DNA of 7,726 nt from Actinomycetota bacterium (GTDB taxonomy: Bacteria > Actinomycetota > UBA4738). The notes beneath the pieces are model-generated. The model did not search any database and was not told the origin of the DNA. It saw only the letters and a program-made list of their open reading frames with translations. Positions 5,162-7,726 of the stretch are shown here, one piece after another (within the stretch, counting starts at the first letter, position 1; each line of letters begins with the position of its first letter). The stretch is from contig VAYG01000117.1 in the NCBI GenBank assembly GCA_005885015.1, forward strand, positions 1 to 7,726. Reading direction: 5' to 3'. A program made the position numbers and the translations under genes.

Positions 5162-6284
5162 TTATCGAGAGACGCTGCAGCGAGTGGCCGAGCAAACGCT
5201 GATCGATCCGGAGGCGTTCACCCAGCTGGATCGCCGGCGGAGGCGGCGGCATCGCAACCGCCGAATCGTCGCGGCGGCCGTGGCTCTGGCCGTGGCGGCC
5301 GCCGGCACGTGGGGAGCCATCGCCCTCGTCAACGTGGGGAGGCAGGCGCAGCCCGCCTCATCTCCTCGGCTTCGCACGGCCACGGCGAACGGCATCACCG
5401 TGACCTTCCCTTCAGATTGGACCCTCGTGGAGCTGGGCAGGGCCTACACCAACGAAGGCACGCATGACGCTGTCCCCCGGTTCGACTTCTTCCAGCTCAC
5501 CAATTACCAACCGGGTCTCAACCCGCTTTTCCTGTGCCCTGGAAACGTATCGATCCCCCCCACGGGTGTGCTCCTCTATGTTCACGCCTGGCCAGGGGTG
5601 CCACCTGGGAAGCCCCAACCGTGGCCCGTCGCCCCGGTTCTGACCCAGCTCGAAAGGGGCGCGTGCGGGCCTGGTCACTACCTCGATTGGTCGGTCGGAT
5701 TTCGAAAGTTCCAGGCCGTAATCCTCTTCGGGCCCAAGGCCCCATCCCACGACCGGAGTGCGCTGCTCGCTACGTTTCGAAGCATGGACTTCCGGTGGTT
5801 TGACTCTCAAAGCCTCATCTACTCGATTCCCGCAGCATGGGACATGCAGACCCGACAAATGACCGAAGAGCTCCTCGGCACCTACAAGGACGTGCTGGCG
5901 AGCGTCACCTCAGGCGGTCGGCGATTCACGATCTCGATGATGCCGCTCGAACTCTTCAAGGGAGAGGGGCCCACGCTGGTCCTGGAGAACGGGGACATCG
6001 GCCCGATCCAACCTCCTGGGCCAGGTGAGGCAATGATCGCCACGCGATACAGCAACAACGGGCAGCTTCACATCGTCGTAGGCTCAGTCAGGAAGCACGT
6101 GGCCCGGGTCGACGTGGTCACCGGGGGCCGCACGTACCGGTCCACGCTCGTCGACTTCCCTCGCGAGTTTCCCGGCGCCTACCGCGGCTACTTCTTCAAC
6201 CTCGATGGGATCAAGGTGAACGGCGGACAGATCGTGGCCCGGGATTCGCGCGGGCACGTGCTGCAGAGCCTGCCGTTGTTCTAG
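5154..6284 (+). CDS. Single-pass membrane protein, probable anti-sigma factor
   Basis: The 376-residue protein has a cytoplasmic N-terminus of about 37 residues ending in an arginine cluster (27-37, mostly Arg), one membrane helix at about 38-60 (IVAAAVALAVAAAGTWGAIA), and a large extracytoplasmic part of some 315 residues. The positive-inside rule puts the C-terminus outside. The outer part may hold two related segments: ITVTFPSDWTLVE (81-93) and LIYSIPAAWDMQ (221-232) have similar strand patterns. The end, HVARVDVVTGGRTYRSTLVD and then RDSRGHVLQSL, resembles C-termini of actinobacterial sigma-linked membrane proteins. No zinc anti-sigma HxxxCxxC motif is present. The start has GGAGG 6 bases upstream and overlaps the sigma stop. 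Anti-sigma function is inferred from gene order and topology, not from a recognised domain. Its stop interlocks with the convergent dehydrogenase stop. Confidence 0.72.
   Translation: MSSYRETLQRVAEQTLIDPEAFTQLDRRRRRRHRNRRIVAAAVALAVAAAGTWGAIALVNVGRQAQPASSPRLRTATANGITVTFPSDWTLVELGRAYTNEGTHDAVPRFDFFQLTNYQPGLNPLFLCPGNVSIPPTGVLLYVHAWPGVPPGKPQPWPVAPVLTQLERGACGPGHYLDWSVGFRKFQAVILFGPKAPSHDRSALLATFRSMDFRWFDSQSLIYSIPAAWDMQTRQMTEELLGTYKDVLASVTSGGRRFTISMMPLELFKGEGPTLVLENGDIGPIQPPGPGEAMIATRYSNNGQLHIVVGSVRKHVARVDVVTGGRTYRSTLVDFPREFPGAYRGYFFNLDGIKVNGGQIVARDSRGHVLQSLPLF
6281..6284. other. Second interlocked CTAG stop pair
   Basis: CTAG again serves as TAG for both the membrane partner gene of the sigma factor (plus) and the acyl-CoA dehydrogenase (minus). 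As at the first site, termination must occur inside the opposing gene. Confidence 0.95.
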
Positions 6285-7486
6285 CCCTCGACCTTGTAGC
6301 GCTCGAGGAGCTGCCGGGCGATCACCAGCTTCTGGATCTCGCTCGTCCCTTCCCCGATGAGCAGAAAGGGCGCGTCCCGGTATAGGCGCTCGATCGTGTA
6401 CTCCGCCGAATACCCATACCCGCCGTGCACGCGCAGGGCTTCGGTCACGATCTCGTGGCAGGCCTCAGTGCAGAAGTACTTCGCCATCCCGGCCTCGAGG
6501 TCGGAACGCTCGCCAGCTGATTTCTTCTTGGCGGCCTGGAGCATCATGAGCCGGGCGGCTTCGAGCTTGGTCGCCATGTCGGCAAGCTTTTCCTGGATCA
6601 TCTGGTGCTGGGCGATGGGCTTGCCGAAGGCCTGGCGCTGTTGCGCGTAGCGGATGGCCTCCTCGAACGCTCGCGTCGCCAACCCGACGGCGCGGGCGGC
6701 CACGTTCACCCGACCCACCTCGATGGCGTCCATGACCTGGCGGAAGCCGTCCCCCTCACTTCCCAAGAGGTTCCTCGCGGGGACCCGATGGTTCTCGAAG
6801 ACCAGCTCGGTGGTCTCCACCCCGTGATAGCCCATCTTCTCGATGTTCGGCGGGATCGTGATGCCCTCGAACCCGTTCGCGCCCGGCTCCTTCTCGACGA
6901 AAAGGAGCGACATCCCCTTATGCGCCGGCTTCGCTTCGGGATCGGTCTTGCACAGGAGAACGACCAGCCCAGCCCTCAGGCCGTTCGTCACCCACATCTT
7001 GGTGCCGTTCACCACGTAGTGGTCGCCCTCTCGCACGGCCCGGCACTGGATGGACTGCACGTCCGACCCGGCACCCGGCTCGGACATGGACAGCGCGGCC
7101 CGCAGCCCTCCGCTGGCCATCTTCGGCAACCAGCGCTGTCTCTGCTCGTCGTTTCCGTGCTTCTTCAACAGATACACGGCCATGAAGTGCGTGTTGAGGA
7201 TCCCCGAGAGGGACATCCATCCGCGCGACAGCTCTACCCCAACCAGCGCGTAGGTGAGCAGGTCGAGGCCGGCGCCGCCGTGCTCCTCCGGCACGGTCAG
7301 CCCGAACAACCCCAGCTCCCGCATCTGCTCGACGATCTTCTCGGGGAACTCGTCGCGGGCCTCGAGCTCCTCGGCCACGGGGAAGACCTCCCGCTCCACG
7401 AACTCGCGGACGGTGGCGACGACCGCCTGCTGCTCCTCGGAGAGCTCGACGAGGCCGCCCTCGAGGGAGGACTTCGATGACGTCAT
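6281..7486 (-). CDS. Acyl-CoA dehydrogenase
   Basis: The 401-residue FAD enzyme of the acyl-CoA dehydrogenase family oxidises acyl-CoA to 2-enoyl-CoA and passes electrons to electron-transferring flavoprotein. The N-terminal helical domain (about 15-125) is followed by ALSMSEPGAGSDV (131-143), the first family signature. The FAD-contacting WVTNG is at 165-169, and QRQAFGKPIAQHQMIQEKLA (283-302) belongs to the second signature. RVHGGYGYSAEYTIERLYRD (352-371) and IGEGTSEIQKLVIAR (377-391) follow; E379 is the expected catalytic base, in the position used by medium- and short-chain enzymes. Length and motifs are normal and nothing is missing. Chain length cannot be read from the sequence. ATG 7486 has GGAG about 5 bases upstream and overlaps the stop of the preceding membrane protein gene as ATGA, so the two are probably translated in succession. 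Confidence 0.96.
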   Translation of the reverse strand: MTSSKSSLEGGLVELSEEQQAVVATVREFVEREVFPVAEELEARDEFPEKIVEQMRELGLFGLTVPEEHGGAGLDLLTYALVGVELSRGWMSLSGILNTHFMAVYLLKKHGNDEQRQRWLPKMASGGLRAALSMSEPGAGSDVQSIQCRAVREGDHYVVNGTKMWVTNGLRAGLVVLLCKTDPEAKPAHKGMSLLFVEKEPGANGFEGITIPPNIEKMGYHGVETTELVFENHRVPARNLLGSEGDGFRQVMDAIEVGRVNVAARAVGLATRAFEEAIRYAQQRQAFGKPIAQHQMIQEKLADMATKLEAARLMMLQAAKKKSAGERSDLEAGMAKYFCTEACHEIVTEALRVHGGYGYSAEYTIERLYRDAPFLLIGEGTSEIQKLVIARQLLERYKVEG

Positions 7487-7726
7487 GCCCTCTCCGGGAA
7501 TACTGTCTGAATCGATCCCTCTCCTCCCGGCTTCCGCAAGGGATCGGCCGATCTGCTCGCCCCTTGCCGACGAAACGCCCAGACCGCAGCAACCGTGCAG
7601 CCGATGGTGTTGTAGACGAGATCCCATCCCGTGTTTTGGTAGCCGCCCACGTTTGAGTCCTTCGCTAGATGCGAGAAGCCGAACTCTGCGACCTCGTTGA
7701 GCGCGCCCAAGCCCATGCCTCCCAGC
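7483..7726 (-). CDS. Polytopic membrane protein, C-terminal fragment
   Basis: The frame is open from the right window edge and ends in TGA at 7483-7485, giving about 80 residues of C-terminus. It reads as one helix end (LGGMGLGALNEVAEF), a loop containing SNVGGYQNTGWDLVYNTIG, a last membrane helix to about AAVWAF, and a basic then polar tail of about 30 residues. The pattern NE-x-x-EF followed by NTGWDLVYNTIG resembles VanZ-like or DUF2238-type small membrane proteins, whose last helices carry such Asp/Asn residues; the exact family is uncertain. The stop overlaps the dehydrogenase ATG by four bases (ATGA), supporting a real gene rather than a chance frame. An in-frame ATG at 7716 exists, but the family pattern suggests the true start is outside the window. 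Confidence 0.65.
   Translation of the reverse strand, partial: LGGMGLGALNEVAEFGFSHLAKDSNVGGYQNTGWDLVYNTIGCTVAAVWAFRRQGASRSADPLRKPGGEGSIQTVFPERA

Noticed and set aside
6605..7480. A 291-codon open frame on the plus strand across the dehydrogenase
   Set aside because: It is antisense to a protein with all family signatures, and its Leu/His/Gly-rich product is typical of shadow frames.
7487..7627. A 47-codon extension of the acyl-CoA dehydrogenase
   Set aside because: It duplicates, in another frame, bases already coding for the membrane protein; ATG 7486 has its own ribosome binding site and fits the family length.
1..7726. CRISPR array, tRNA, rRNA, transposase or integrase
   Set aside because: I looked on both strands and found no regularly spaced repeats of CRISPR length, no cloverleaf-like sequence and no mobile-element protein motifs. 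The three operator-like repeats are too short and irregularly spaced for CRISPR.

Overview
The window is a high-GC (roughly two thirds G+C by eye) bacterial chromosome segment, densely packed on both strands. I see no tRNA, rRNA, CRISPR array, insertion sequence or phage gene. The likely source is an actinomycete-like, perhaps uncultivated, bacterium. The clues are a protein of the mycothiol-dependent maleylpyruvate isomerase / DinB-like family, a family 5 (UdgB-type) uracil-DNA glycosylase, an ECF sigma factor overlapping a membrane-anchored partner gene, and acyl-CoA metabolism genes. Assignment to a phylum is inference.

Layout from left to right: the 3' end of a dihydrofolate reductase-like (RibD C-terminal fold) gene (+); a UdgB-type glycosylase (-); divergently, an orphan receiver-histidine kinase protein (+) whose stop codon interlocks with the stop of a MaoC-family hydratase (-). 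Next is a divergent 178-bp regulatory region, then a gene (+) encoding a winged helix-turn-helix, a GHKL ATPase domain and a C-terminal STAS-like DUF4325 domain. Four bases beyond it ends a convergent maleylpyruvate isomerase-like gene (-). Divergent from that is an ECF sigma factor lacking the start of region 2 (+), overlapped by 8 bases by a single-pass membrane protein gene (+). Its stop interlocks with that of an acyl-CoA dehydrogenase (-), whose ATG overlaps the stop of an upstream membrane protein gene cut off by the window end (-).

The most interesting element is the wHTH-GHKL-DUF4325 gene. Its 5' region holds three copies of a tandem 8-bp motif, TGTC(A/G)TTT twice. Two are direct and identical over 16 bp; the third is inverted and covers the start codon. 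The middle copy carries a -35-like TTGTCA, followed 17 bp later by TAGATT, which would place the transcript start about two bases before the ATG. This looks like an autoregulated, possibly leaderless gene. It fuses a DNA-binding domain with the two kinds of module (GHKL ATPase and STAS fold) that are separate proteins in anti-sigma partner-switching systems. Its base composition is also lower in G+C than its neighbours, suggesting transfer.

The remaining genes fall into three loose groups: DNA repair (glycosylase), signalling (receiver-kinase, sigma factor and membrane partner) and acyl-CoA metabolism (MaoC hydratase, acyl-CoA dehydrogenase). Nothing in the sequence ties the groups into one operon.
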